NCBI GenBank assembly: GCA_029207755.1 | Contig: JARCOQ010000005.1 | Location: 51,115,563 to 51,179,562 of the forward strand | From: Chamaea fasciata | Lineage: Eukaryota; Chordata; Aves; Passeriformes; Sylviidae | DNA: 64,000 bases | Reading direction: 5' to 3' | In this document: positions 62,401 through 64,000 of the stretch, one piece after another | Position numbering within the stretch: position 1 is the first letter of the stretch | Layout of the letters: each line of letters opens with the position of its first letter | Translations under genes and position numbers: made by a program | Notes under the pieces: model-generated | The model's database searches: none | Told to the model about the DNA's origin: nothing | The model's input: only the letters and a program-made list of their open reading frames with translations

Positions 62401-63317
62401 GACTCAGAGTGTCCTCTGCCCTGTGTTTCTCTCTTGTAGGTGAATCCAGAGCCCTACATTGACATTTGCCTGTATGACACCTGTGCTTGTGAGTCTGTTG
62501 GGGACTGCGCGTGTTTCTGTGACACGGTTGCGGCCTATGCACACACCTGTGCGCAGAAGGGGGTTCCTGTTCACTGGAGGTCTCCGACTCTCTGCCGTAA
62601 GTACAGAAAACCTGAGGTAGAACTGTGTGAAAACGTTCAAGGTTTTGGCTGAGACTGGTCAGATTTAGCTCTGCTCCCACTGACATCCAGAGAATTCCAT
62701 GTTAATGGGGCTTGGCTAACAGCTCCCTCTGACACTTCCACCCTCTGCTCTATTTCTGTACCTGGGCAAACCCATTCCACCATTTAGGAGATGTAATAGC
62801 CTGTGGCACAAAATCTGGAGGAAGAAATAGTTTCAGTAATATATCTGTATATGTGCATTAAGTAAAGTTTACAGTTTGAGGTTGTGCTGCATTTGCTGTT
62901 ATCTAACTTAATTTCTGGTCTAGAGCAAGTATTCCATTGTGTGAAAAAAGATGTGTGAAGAGGTGGCCTGTCCTGGTTGTAGTCAAACAGTGTAGTAAAA
63001 AAAAAAATTCCTTATTTATAAGCGGAAATCTTTCTTTTTCTAGATATAAGTGGTCCACTTTGTACAATGTTTGGTGCCATAATTCTGAGAGGCACAGTGG
63101 ATATACCCTCTGGTTTAACTTTTTTTTTTTCTTTGCCTCTGATTCCGTCCCTGCATAGCACAAAGCTGTGAGGACCTGAATAAACAGGAATTAGATTATC
63201 AGTGTGAATGGAGATATAACAGCTGTGGACCTGCTTGTCCTGTCACATGCCAACACCCTCAGGCTTTGGAGTGTCCTCTGCAGTGTGTGGAAGGATGCCA
63301 CGTGCACTGTCCTGCAG
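1997..63317 (+). CDS. VWF: von Willebrand factor, spliced coding region (exons 2-26, partial at 3' end)
   Basis: Twenty-five exons (separate entries) join into one open frame of 1,180 codons plus one base. Domain order is signal peptide, D1, D2, furin site, TIL'-E', D3 and the start of TIL-3. That order, the three CGLC motifs at residues 157-160, 519-522 and 992-995, and the R-I-K-R cleavage site identify VWF rather than a gel-forming mucin or otogelin. VWF is made in endothelium and megakaryocytes (thrombocytes in birds). It forms disulfide multimers in the Golgi, is stored in Weibel-Palade bodies, tethers platelets or thrombocytes to collagen and carries factor VIII. The exon-length match to the human gene is from memory. 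With introns and intact splice sites this is the functional gene, not a retrocopy. The A, D4, C and CK domains are encoded beyond the window. Confidence 0.97.
2052..2576 (+). other. VWF intron 2
   Basis: A 525-base phase 1 intron with donor GTAAGA and acceptor ACCCAG. A short C-run (2109-2116) follows a T-run. No repeat element or other gene was recognised. Confidence 0.9.
2577..2735 (+). CDS. VWF: VWF exon 3: propeptide N-terminus and start of VWD1
   Basis: Encodes residues 19-72. The mature propeptide leader is followed by [20 protein letters not shown], the opening strands of the first VWD domain, with C33 as its first cysteine. The donor is TTAG/GTGAGT (phase 1). I chose the acceptor at 2576 because it gives phase 1 and a length of 159, six bases short of the human exon. 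A second AG at 2584-2585 is also in phase and would remove three codons (N-L-S region at the signal-peptide junction), and a third at 2608-2609 would remove eleven. The conserved part from C33 onward is unaffected by this choice. Confidence 0.9.
   Translation, partial: NYQGLHFRSHQLPVAAFLGMITSKHLMVPCTVLLGTAATSFLGTVTSTPSHS
2736..3355 (+). other. VWF intron 3
   Basis: A 620-base phase 1 intron. The minus-strand open frame across 2710-2991 is only an antisense shadow of exon 3 and the intron. No repeat element was recognised. Confidence 0.9.
3356..3458 (+). CDS. VWF: VWF exon 4: VWD1 continued
   Basis: Encodes residues 72-106 of VWD1. It includes [17 protein letters not shown], which lines up with the human stretch around SVYLGEFF. 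The acceptor is CCTCAG/GTGATT, the donor is AAAAG/GTACCT and the intron that follows is phase 2. The length of 103 equals the human exon. The human N-glycosylation sequon N-G-T at residue 99 reads D-G-V here, so that glycan site is absent. Confidence 0.96.
3547..3755 (+). CDS. VWF: VWF exon 5: VWD1 core with CGLC motif
   Basis: Encodes residues 106-176. The hallmark is [11 protein letters not shown], with C157-G-L-C160. The equivalent human pair, C159/C162, is known to be needed for multimer assembly through its resemblance to a disulfide-isomerase active site. N154-K-T is a conserved glycosylation sequon. The EDDF motif just after the CGLCGN motif matches the calcium-binding region of VWD domains. 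Flanks are CCACAG/GG and GAAG/GTAAGG (phase 1). The length of 209 equals the human exon. Intron 4, before it, is only 88 bases (3459-3546). Confidence 0.97.
6326..6545 (-). mobile_element. CR1 LINE 3' fragment
   Basis: From the left edge it reads TCATAGAAT, then AGTTGAAAGGGACCCACGAGG, the reverse complement of an avian CR1 3' end. It continues through the usual stretch around GGGGAGCCTGTTCAGTGCCC. It is a 5'-truncated copy with no coding capacity. The subfamily is the one with 'gacccacaaggatc', as at 12213 and 47750. Confidence 0.85.
7345..7470 (-). mobile_element. CR1 LINE 3' fragment, short
   Basis: Starts ACAGAATCATTAAGGATGGA and continues with a TCCAAGATCAAGTCCAACC stretch typical of a second CR1 subfamily read on the opposite strand. 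It is degenerate and loses similarity by about 7470. Confidence 0.7.
8597..8622. repeat. C-tract (6 C, one T, 19 C)
   Basis: A nearly pure cytosine run in intron 5, giving a G-tract on the minus strand. Such runs are prone to length change and sequencing error, so the exact count should be treated as uncertain. Confidence 0.9.
9862..10270 (-). mobile_element. CR1 LINE 3' fragment
   Basis: Starts with GGTTGGAAAAGACATCCAAG and includes GGTGGTGACTCCACCACT and the GAAGAAATTCTTCCCGGTGT stretch. All are antisense to the C-terminal ORF2 and 3' UTR part of CR1. The right part (to about 10267) is antisense to the conserved C-terminal coding segment. Frames on the minus strand here are remnants and carry no intact domain. 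Confidence 0.85.
12006..12130 (+). CDS. VWF: VWF exon 6: end of VWD1, link to C8-1
   Basis: Encodes residues 176-217: [16 protein letters not shown], which closes VWD1, then a linker with C198, C208 and the sequon N209-I-S (human N211). The acceptor is TTCCCAG/GG. The donor is AAG/GTTGGT, a weak match after GT, but the length of 125 and phase 0 agree with the human exon. The reading frame stays open past the donor in this frame, so a poor donor would give read-through into the intron, up to a stop near 12218. Confidence 0.95.
12213..12438 (-). mobile_element. CR1 LINE 3' fragment, 82 bases after exon 6
   Basis: Starts AATCATAAAATATTC and GGAGGAGACCCACAAGGATC. It includes CATTCCCTGGGGAGCCTGTT, antisense to the CR1 3' region of the same subfamily as the copies at 6326 and 47750. 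Confidence 0.85.
13600..14081 (+). mobile_element. CR1 LINE 3' fragment (sense)
   Basis: In sense orientation it keeps the end of ORF2 (GAGGAAAGGCTGAGGGAATT, then a stretch coding L-F-S-L-E-K-R-R in the CR1 consensus). The 3' UTR follows and ends CTTCCAACCCAAACCATCCT near 14078. Stops and frameshifts interrupt the frame. The 162-codon minus-strand frame at 13743-14231 is an antisense reading of this repeat. Confidence 0.87.
14733..15001 (+). mobile_element. CR1 LINE 3' end (sense)
   Basis: Starts at AGTGACAGGATGAGGGGAAA and ends with the classic CR1 terminus, CCATTGTATGATTCTATGAA. It is closely similar to the right half of the copy at 13600, so these are two separate insertions of related subfamilies. 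Confidence 0.88.
15179..15231. repeat. (AC)22 followed by (GT)4
   Basis: Forty-four bases of AC dinucleotides switch at 15223 to GTGTGTGTG. The junction is a short inverted repeat able to form a hairpin, and alternating purine-pyrimidine tracts can adopt Z-DNA. It is likely polymorphic in length. Confidence 0.95.
15890..16045 (+). mobile_element. CR1 LINE 3' end (sense), degenerate
   Basis: Includes CCCTGTCCCTGGAAATGTTC and ends CCTTCCAACCCAAATCATTC, the CR1 3' UTR. The left boundary is unclear. Confidence 0.8.
16938..17065 (-). mobile_element. Old CR1-like fragment
   Basis: AAAGTTGGAAGGGGTCATTG, then GTCCTTGTCCACTCACATTC and GAACATCTCCAAGAATGATT, follow the antisense order of an older CR1 subfamily, with many differences. 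Confidence 0.6.
17805..17858. repeat. 54-base poly(T) tract
   Basis: An uninterrupted T run in intron 6. Poly-lysine and poly-phenylalanine frames across it are artefacts. It could be the poly(A) tail of a minus-strand retro-insertion, but I found no recognisable body or flanking target duplication. Confidence 0.93.
19447..19663 (+). CDS. VWF: VWF exon 7: C8-1 domain
   Basis: Encodes residues 218-290, the cysteine-rich C8 module of D1. It contains [17 protein letters not shown], a CHCP motif and a [10 protein letters not shown] run, all standard C8 landmarks. The acceptor is CTGCAG/GG, the donor is TGCA/GTAAGC and the following intron is phase 1. The length of 217 equals the human exon. The paralogous C8 exons in this window are exons 15 and 25, which end in the same phase. 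Confidence 0.97.
20409..20460. repeat. (TTTTG)10 pentanucleotide repeat
   Basis: Ten copies of TTTTG with no interruption, a likely variable-length microsatellite in intron 7. Confidence 0.95.
20873..20970. repeat. 49-bp tandem duplication
   Basis: Two adjacent 49-base units starting TCAGGAAAGAGGGAAGTGT (20873-20921 and 20922-20970). They differ by one internal C/T change at a CpG (unit 1 CGCACTG, unit 2 TGCACTG) and at the last base. The high identity suggests a recent duplication. Confidence 0.95.
21790..21912 (+). CDS. VWF: VWF exon 8: TIL-1 domain
   Basis: Encodes residues 290-331, most of the first trypsin-inhibitor-like module: [18 protein letters not shown], then the CVDGCSCP end. 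The acceptor is GTTTCAG/GG, the donor is CCTG/GTAATT and the length of 123 equals the human exon. TIL exons 8, 16 and 26 all begin in phase 1 directly after a C8 module. Human D-domain TIL modules pack against C8 and VWD at the low pH of the Golgi to align subunits. Confidence 0.97.
21913..24442 (+). other. VWF intron 8
   Basis: A 2.5-kb phase 1 intron. A T/G-rich (GTTT)n-like tract lies at 22512-22588. The frames at 22668-23105 (minus) and 23343-23735 (plus) show no family likeness and are regarded as chance. No CR1 was recognised. Confidence 0.85.
22512..22588. repeat. T/G-rich simple repeat, GTTT units
   Basis: Irregular GTTT and longer T runs with scattered G; low complexity in intron 8. 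Confidence 0.9.
24443..24554 (+). CDS. VWF: VWF exon 9: end of TIL-1, start of E1
   Basis: Encodes residues 331-368: [18 protein letters not shown], closing TIL-1, then [10 protein letters not shown] and the DCNSC motif of the E1 module. Flanks are TATCCAG/AG and TCATG/GTAAAC. The intron is phase 2 and splits a cysteine codon as TG/C. The length of 112 equals the human exon. Confidence 0.96.
24555..26334 (+). other. VWF intron 9
   Basis: A 1.8-kb phase 2 intron. No repeat element or gene was recognised. The minus-strand frames at 25520-26281 are unsupported. Confidence 0.85.
26335..26381 (+). CDS. VWF: VWF exon 10: E1 module micro-exon
   Basis: Only 47 bases, equal to the human exon. Encodes residues 368-384, [17 protein letters not shown], the C-x-C and W-x-C signature of the E module. 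Flanks are TTCCTAG/CATTTG and CCCAG/GTATGT (phase 1). It is too small for frame-based gene finding and is supported by the conserved motif, exact length and phase. Confidence 0.96.
26382..29339 (+). other. VWF intron 10
   Basis: A 3-kb phase 1 intron. It contains a 19-bp motif, GACAGGAAAAGAGCAGATT, repeated with a 26-base period at 26860 and 26886, and a 45-base T tract at 27887-27931. No CR1 was recognised. Confidence 0.85.
27887..27931. repeat. 45-base poly(T) tract
   Basis: An uninterrupted T run in intron 10, with no recognisable retro-insertion body beside it. Confidence 0.93.
29340..29476 (+). CDS. VWF: VWF exon 11: start of VWD2
   Basis: Encodes residues 384-429. [19 protein letters not shown] and the GICQYLFA stretch open the VWD domain of D2 and are nearly identical to human. 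Flanks are TTTTCCAG/GG and GTGCAG/GTAACA (phase 0). The length of 137 equals the human exon. D2 is part of the propeptide and works with D1 in disulfide exchange between dimers. Confidence 0.97.
29477..30804 (+). other. VWF intron 11
   Basis: A 1.3-kb phase 0 intron. Relatively purine-rich around 30060-30200. The 132-codon minus-strand frame at 29880-30278 has no recognisable family. No repeat element was seen. Confidence 0.85.
30805..30943 (+). CDS. VWF: VWF exon 12: VWD2 continued
   Basis: Encodes residues 430-476: [17 protein letters not shown], then [20 protein letters not shown], which aligns residue by residue with human VWD2. Flanks are CTCTGCAG/TG and CAAG/GTGTGT (phase 1). The length of 139 equals the human exon. 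Confidence 0.97.
30944..31513 (+). other. VWF intron 12
   Basis: A 570-base phase 1 intron whose right half is a CR1 fragment (31207-31480) ending about 33 bases before exon 13. The remaining left part, 30944-31206, shows nothing else. Confidence 0.88.
31207..31480 (-). mobile_element. CR1 LINE 3' fragment abutting exon 13
   Basis: Starts AAATCATGGAATCACAGAAC and continues GGGCAGGGACACCTTCCACT and CCAAGGATGGGGCAGCCACA, antisense CR1. Similarity fades near TTGTAAAAG at 31478-31485. That leaves only about 30 bases for the branch point and polypyrimidine tract of exon 13. Confidence 0.87.
31514..31614 (+). CDS. VWF: VWF exon 13: VWD2 continued
   Basis: Encodes residues 476-509: [20 protein letters not shown], then [14 protein letters not shown]. 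The acceptor is TTCCTTCAG/GC, with a short pyrimidine tract interrupted by GG. The donor is GTGAAG/GTACTT (phase 0). The length of 101 equals the human exon. A CR1 copy sits immediately upstream. Confidence 0.96.
31615..34090 (+). other. VWF intron 13
   Basis: A 2.5-kb phase 0 intron, A/T-rich with a GTTT run near 33190. The 129-codon minus-strand frame at 32599-32988 has no family likeness. No repeat element was recognised. Confidence 0.85.
34091..34286 (+). CDS. VWF: VWF exon 14: VWD2 core with second CGLC motif
   Basis: Encodes residues 510-575. [20 protein letters not shown] is followed by GDDFLTPSG, which carries C519-G-L-C522 (human C521/C524) and the acidic calcium-loop region, then EDFGNSWKL. 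The first CGLC is in exon 5. In the human protein both propeptide CGLC motifs are needed for multimers. Flanks are TCCTTAG/GTG and TTTAG/GTACTG (phase 1). The length of 196 equals the human exon. Confidence 0.97.
34287..34949 (+). other. VWF intron 14
   Basis: A 663-base phase 1 intron. Contains an A(12) run at 34346 and an AAAAC/AAAC-rich simple repeat at 34434-34528. The plus-strand frame running from exon 14 into the intron is an extension artefact. Confidence 0.88.
34434..34528. repeat. A-rich AAAAC/AAAC simple repeat
   Basis: Imperfect AAAAC and CAAA units over about 95 bases in intron 14. Confidence 0.88.
34950..35165 (+). CDS. VWF: VWF exon 15: C8-2 domain
   Basis: Encodes residues 575-647, the C8 module of D2: [20 protein letters not shown], then [18 protein letters not shown] and the [10 protein letters not shown] run. 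Flanks are TTTTTAG/CC and TGCC/GTAAGT (phase 1). The length of 216 equals the human exon. Confidence 0.97.
35636..35706 (-). mobile_element. Old CR1-like fragment
   Basis: GGTTTTGTCCAGACAAATTT, then TGAATATCTCCAAAAACAGA, resembles the antisense of an older CR1 subfamily. Short and degenerate. Confidence 0.5.
36910..37900 (+). mobile_element. Long CR1 LINE copy with decayed reverse transcriptase
   Basis: About 1 kb in sense orientation, the longest element in the window. Near 36955-37140 it translates to remnants of the CR1 RT domain: [20 protein letters not shown], then [20 protein letters not shown]. The catalytic FADD box reads FSDV, so it is inactive. ORF2 C-terminal and 3' UTR parts follow, ending GGTCTTTTTCATCCCAAATA and TTTCTATG near 37900. 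Frames are broken by shifts and small deletions. Confidence 0.88.
38690..38925 (-). mobile_element. CR1 LINE 3' fragment
   Basis: Starts TTAGAATGGTTTGAGTTGAA and keeps CACTTCCAGGGATGGGGCAG and the TTCTTCCTAATATCCCATCT stretch, antisense CR1. A short internal deletion removes the 'cccctgccatgggcag' part. Confidence 0.86.
40388..40745 (-). mobile_element. CR1 LINE 3' fragment
   Basis: Starts GTGGAATCATGGAATGCTTT and GGGTTGGAAGGGACCTTTCA, then CCATGGGCAGGGACACCTTC and onward to CTCTTCAGGTACTGGAAAGC. This is a well-preserved antisense CR1 tail. It ends about 320 bases before exon 16. Confidence 0.9.
41062..41302 (+). CDS. VWF: VWF exon 16: TIL-2 and start of E2
   Basis: Encodes residues 647-727. 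It contains [14 protein letters not shown], the sequon N664-Q-T (human N666), [10 protein letters not shown] and [20 protein letters not shown]. Flanks are TTTCACCAG/CA and CATGTG/GTAAGT. The intron is phase 2 and splits a cysteine codon TG/C. The length of 241 equals the human exon. Human VWF has an RGD at 698-700 of its propeptide; here the aligned residues 696-698 are H-E-Q, so that integrin-type motif is absent. Confidence 0.97.
41303..42107 (+). other. VWF intron 16
   Basis: An 805-base phase 2 intron. No repeat element or other gene was recognised. Confidence 0.87.
42108..42202 (+). CDS. VWF: VWF exon 17: end of E2 and start of cleavage site
   Basis: Encodes residues 727-759: [13 protein letters not shown], closing E2, then an acidic linker ending ERPSPR, with the first base of the next codon. 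The acceptor is TTCTTAG/CTATTG. The donor AGAA/GTTAGT is a modest match but gives the right phase (1) and length (95, as in human). The linker is less conserved than the flanking domains, as expected next to the propeptide cleavage point. Confidence 0.95.
42203..43802 (+). other. VWF intron 17
   Basis: A 1.6-kb phase 1 intron. Contains a T-run at 42236-42254 and a CR1 3' tail at 42862-42935. The acceptor pyrimidine tract is a long T run (43788-43799) ending AAG. Confidence 0.87.
42862..42935 (+). mobile_element. CR1 LINE 3' tail (sense), short
   Basis: GGACTTGGTGATCCTTGTGG and GTGCCTTCCAGCTCAGGATA match the sense 3' end of the subfamily seen antisense at 6326. Only the last part is recognisable. 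Confidence 0.75.
43803..43963 (+). CDS. VWF: VWF exon 18: furin site and TIL' (factor VIII-binding region)
   Basis: Encodes residues 759-812. The split codon gives R758-I-K-R761 then S762, matching the furin motif R-x-K/R-R; human has R-S-K-R763/S764. After cleavage the mature subunit begins SLTCR. TIL' follows with [17 protein letters not shown] and a [10 protein letters not shown] end. R780 and T789 match human R782 and T791, positions where changes impair factor VIII binding (type 2N disease). Flanks are TTTTAAG/TA and GGGATG/GTAAGC (phase 0). The length of 161 equals the human exon. Confidence 0.97.
44278..44702 (+). mobile_element. CR1 LINE 3' fragment (sense)
   Basis: GCTGATCAGAAGGATGAAGC, then CTGAGAGAATTTGGACTGTT from the end of ORF2, continuing through AGGACAAGGGGGAATGGCTT to the tail ending CCCATTCTGGGATTCTCTGA. 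Similar to the copy at 13600 and in the same orientation. Confidence 0.88.
47345..47540 (+). mobile_element. CR1 LINE 3' end (sense)
   Basis: CCCTGTGAGGGTGGTGAGGC, then CAGAGAAGCTGTGGCTGCCT, ending GATCTTTGAGGTCCCTTCTT and TCTTATTCT. It faces the minus-strand copy that starts at 47750, so the two 3' ends point at each other. Confidence 0.86.
47750..48275 (-). mobile_element. CR1 LINE 3' fragment, about 0.5 kb
   Basis: Starts CCATAGGATCTCCTGACTTG and AAGGGACCCACAAGGATCAT. It runs through TTCCCTGGGGAGCCTGTTCA and the ORF2 end read backwards (CTCAGCCACTCCTCATGTGG) to GACTCAAGGTGAGGTCACAC. Same subfamily as the copies at 6326 and 12213, but longer. Confidence 0.88.
50648..50751 (+). CDS. VWF: VWF exon 19: end of TIL' and start of E'
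   Basis: Encodes residues 813-847: [16 protein letters not shown], then [12 protein letters not shown] and the DCNTC motif. R814 matches human R816 (type 2N site). Flanks are TGCTTAG/GTG and CACCTG/GTGAGC. The intron is phase 2 and splits a cysteine codon TG/C, as in exons 9 and 16. The length of 104 equals the human exon. Confidence 0.97.
50752..53926 (+). other. VWF intron 19
   Basis: A 3.2-kb phase 2 intron, strongly A/T-rich in its second half. No CR1, LTR or simple repeat of note was recognised. Confidence 0.85.
53927..54065 (+). CDS. VWF: VWF exon 20: end of E' and start of VWD3
   Basis: Encodes residues 847-893: [19 protein letters not shown], closing E', then [20 protein letters not shown], which opens VWD3. 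R852 matches human R854, the commonest type 2N site. The human glycosylation sequon at N857 (W-N-C-T) reads W-E-C-T here, so it is lost. Flanks are TGTTACAG/CG and GCTCAG/GTAAGA (phase 0). The length of 139 equals the human exon. Confidence 0.97.
54066..55194 (+). other. VWF intron 20
   Basis: A 1.1-kb phase 0 intron; no repeat element or other gene was recognised. Confidence 0.87.
55195..55329 (+). CDS. VWF: VWF exon 21: VWD3 continued
   Basis: Encodes residues 894-938: [19 protein letters not shown], then [20 protein letters not shown]. Flanks are TAATAG/GAT and GGAAAT/GTACGT (phase 0). The length of 135 equals the human exon. D3 carries both the factor VIII-binding surface and the intersubunit cysteines of the mature protein. 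Confidence 0.97.
55538..56045 (-). mobile_element. CR1 LINE 3' fragment, about 0.5 kb
   Basis: Starts ATCATAGAATGATTTGGGTT and GGAAGGGACCTGAAAGATTA. It passes GGCGGGGACACCTTCCACTA and CCAACCTGGCCTGGAACACT, and reaches the ORF2 end in antisense (AGAGGTGCTCCAGCCCTCTG, then CCTTCTCTGGACTCATTCAA). One of the best-preserved CR1 tails here, it starts about 208 bases after exon 21. Confidence 0.92.
56924..57408 (-). mobile_element. Solo LTR of an endogenous retrovirus, antisense to VWF
   Basis: A 485-base block that on the minus strand begins TGTTGAAACCAGG and ends AACTACTACA, so it has TG...CA termini. It carries a TATA-like ATATAAG (complement of 57192-57199) and, about 220 bases downstream, an ATTAAA polyadenylation signal (complement of 56975-56980), the layout U3-R-U5. 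No gag, pol or env sequence lies beside it. I see no clean target-site duplication: flanks are ATTTAG on the left and GTTCAT on the right. The family name was not determined. Confidence 0.75.
59196..59345 (+). CDS. VWF: VWF exon 22: VWD3 continued
   Basis: Encodes residues 939-988: [20 protein letters not shown], then [16 protein letters not shown] and SIILKGNFK. At 150 bases it is one codon longer than the human exon; the extra residue falls in the variable loop around GENDN. Flanks are TCATTCAG/GTA and TTCAAA/GTAAGT (phase 0). Confidence 0.96.
59346..60035 (+). other. VWF intron 22
   Basis: A 690-base phase 0 intron with a 55-base T-rich tract at 59414-59468 close to the donor. Nothing else was recognised. 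Confidence 0.88.
59414..59468. repeat. T-rich tract with single C interruptions
   Basis: Fifty-five bases of T broken by a few C, about 70 bases downstream of exon 22. Confidence 0.92.
60036..60176 (+). CDS. VWF: VWF exon 23: VWD3 core with third CGLC motif
   Basis: Encodes residues 989-1035: [18 protein letters not shown] (C992-G-L-C995), then [15 protein letters not shown]. Flanks are CCTGCAAG/GAT and GTAAAG/GTGATT (phase 0); the donor is a moderate match. The length of 141 equals the human exon. NFDGIQNND includes the conserved calcium-binding acidic positions of VWD domains. Confidence 0.97.
60177..61797 (+). other. VWF intron 23
   Basis: A 1.6-kb phase 0 intron with a T(20) run at 60628-60647. 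The last 60 bases, 61738-61797, are an open frame in phase with exon 24 and could be exonic if an upstream acceptor were used. Confidence 0.85.
61798..61917 (+). CDS. VWF: VWF exon 24: start of C8-3
   Basis: Encodes residues 1036-1075: [20 protein letters not shown], then [19 protein letters not shown], the first part of C8-3. I chose the acceptor AATATTAAG/CCC because it gives 120 bases, near the human 114, and C1047 to L1075 then aligns exactly with human. A second in-phase acceptor, TTTGAAG at 61731-61737, has a comparable pyrimidine tract and would add 20 codons without a stop. The donor is AAATTG/GTGAGT (phase 0). Confidence 0.88.
61918..62439 (+). other. VWF intron 24
   Basis: A 522-base phase 0 intron. 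A 16-base motif, TTTATGGGAAAATGCA, occurs twice around 62086-62110. No repeat element was recognised. Confidence 0.87.
62440..62596 (+). CDS. VWF: VWF exon 25: C8-3 with multimer cysteine
   Basis: Encodes residues 1076-1128: [20 protein letters not shown], then [21 protein letters not shown]1100 corresponds to human C1099, one of the cysteines that join D3 domains of neighbouring dimers into multimers. Flanks are CTTGTAG/GTG and TGCC/GTAAGT (phase 1). The length of 157 equals the human exon. Confidence 0.97.
62597..63158 (+). other. VWF intron 25
   Basis: A 562-base phase 1 intron, A/T-rich, with a T run at 63119-63130 near its acceptor. No repeat element was recognised. Confidence 0.88.
63159..63317 (+). 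CDS. VWF: VWF exon 26: first part of TIL-3
   Basis: Encodes residues 1128-1181: [34 protein letters not shown], then [17 protein letters not shown]1143 corresponds to human C1142, the second intersubunit cysteine. N1148-S-C matches the unusual N-x-C glycosylation site of human VWF. Flanks are CTGCATAG/CA and GCAG/GTAAGT (phase 1). The length of 159 equals the human exon. The module is completed by exon 27 beyond the window. Confidence 0.97.
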
Positions 63318-64000
63318 GTAAGTCCATCTTTTGATTTATTGAAACAGCTTTTCTTATTCTTAACAGGTTCACTGGTGTGCTCTCACCACAATTGCTTACT
63401 GCCCGAGGGAGAAGGTGGTTGGGCATCTTGGTTTGGGTTTGTGAAATAGGCACAGTGTGTGGAGGGCATGAAATGGTTCCCAAAAGAGGAGGATGAACCC
63501 CTGCCAGCAAGGATGAGAGAGGATGGGAACAGCTTGATGAGACTGGAGGATTAGGGGCTGTGTGGCAACAGAGATTGTTGACTCTGTGTTTAAAGTAGGA
63601 TATGAATTTGTACTGAAAATTGATAAAATGCTCTGCTTCAGCTACAGCAGTGAAACCTGTTGCCTTCACCTGCTTATTACCTCCAAGATGCTCCTGAGAG
63701 TGCCCAGCTGGCATCCTCCCATGAGCATGAGGACTATTCCAACTCTTCTTAACTATTCCAACAACTACCTAGTAGAAAAGGGAAAGGAAAAAATGCGGAA
63801 ACGTGGGACGGGGAGAAGAAAGGGAGGGAGGGAGGGAAGCAAATAAAGTATTTTAATACCCCAAGTAGCTATTCTGGGCCCCAGTATTTCTGATCAGAAC
63901 AAGGGAGAGGATAGGAGGAGAAATAAATAATATACATGTACAAAGGAAAGTGCCATTTCCCCCTGATGTCACTGATCCCCTGACATCTTCCAGACTTGGT
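63318..64000 (+). other. VWF intron 26, 5' part
   Basis: Phase 1 donor GTAAGT, then at least 683 bases of intron running off the window end. Contains a G-quadruplex motif at 63822-63836. No match to exon 27 was found before base 64000. Confidence 0.88.
63822..63836 (+). repeat. GGGA tandem, perfect G-quadruplex motif
   Basis: GGGAGGGAGGGAGGG, four G3 runs with single-base loops, on the coding strand about 0.5 kb into intron 26. It sits in a purine-rich stretch (63776-63842). Single-base loops are the most stable arrangement for this fold. Confidence 0.9.

Noticed and set aside
1997..63317. Gel-forming mucin, otogelin or SSPO instead of VWF
   Set aside because: The furin R-x-K-R site between D2 and D', the TIL'-E' module, human-like residues throughout and exact VWF exon lengths all fit VWF. 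No PTS-rich region is seen in this part.
53927..63317. A partial VWF pseudogene like the human copy covering later exons
   Set aside because: No stop, frameshift or broken splice site was found in any exon, and the exons continue in order from the signal peptide.
63318..64000. Search for exon 27 before the window end
   Set aside because: No segment codes for the expected K-I-L-D-E type continuation of TIL-3, so exon 27 must be further downstream.
1..64000. tRNA, rRNA, CRISPR arrays, bacterial-type operons or a new defence system
   Set aside because: The whole window is vertebrate intron-exon sequence of one gene, and nothing resembling these was seen on either strand.

Overview
The window is a stretch of bird nuclear DNA covering the 5' part of the von Willebrand factor gene (VWF) on the + strand. 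The avian call rests on about 18 CR1 retrotransposon fragments with the typical avian 3' tail (read on + or -), and on a solo retroviral LTR. A passerine is possible but not shown. The sequence is A/T-rich, and only about 3.5 kb of 64 kb is coding.

I place 25 consecutive coding exons. By comparison with the human gene as I remember it, they correspond to exons 2-26. All have GT donors and AG acceptors and join in frame without a stop. Summed, they give 3,541 coding bases, or 1,180 codons plus one base. Twenty-two of the 25 exon lengths equal the remembered human lengths; exon 3 is 6 bases shorter, exon 22 is 3 longer and exon 24 is 6 longer. The window starts upstream of the signal-peptide exon, where non-coding exon 1 and the promoter are not resolved. 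It ends in intron 26, so exon 27 and the large A1/A2 exon 28 lie outside.

Layout: 1-1996 upstream/intron 1; 1997-2051 signal peptide; 2577-26381 D1 (VWD1, C8-1, TIL-1, E1); 29340-42202 D2; 43803-53926 the propeptide cleavage site and the factor VIII-binding TIL'-E' region; 53927-63317 D3 up to the first part of TIL-3. The encoded protein is a secreted multidomain glycoprotein. The D1-D2 propeptide, with its two CGLC motifs, assists disulfide multimer assembly. Furin cuts at R-I-K-R between residues 761 and 762. D'D3 then binds factor VIII and carries the cysteines that link dimers into multimers.

The rest is intron. It holds CR1 fragments in both orientations (largest 36910-37900, with a decayed reverse transcriptase), one antisense solo LTR (56924-57408), long T tracts, an (AC)n/(GT)n tract, a GTTTT repeat, a 49-bp tandem duplication and a G-quadruplex motif. 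I found no second gene, no RNA gene and no evidence of an undescribed system. The most useful observations concern splice choices, element-exon proximity and residue-level differences from human VWF.
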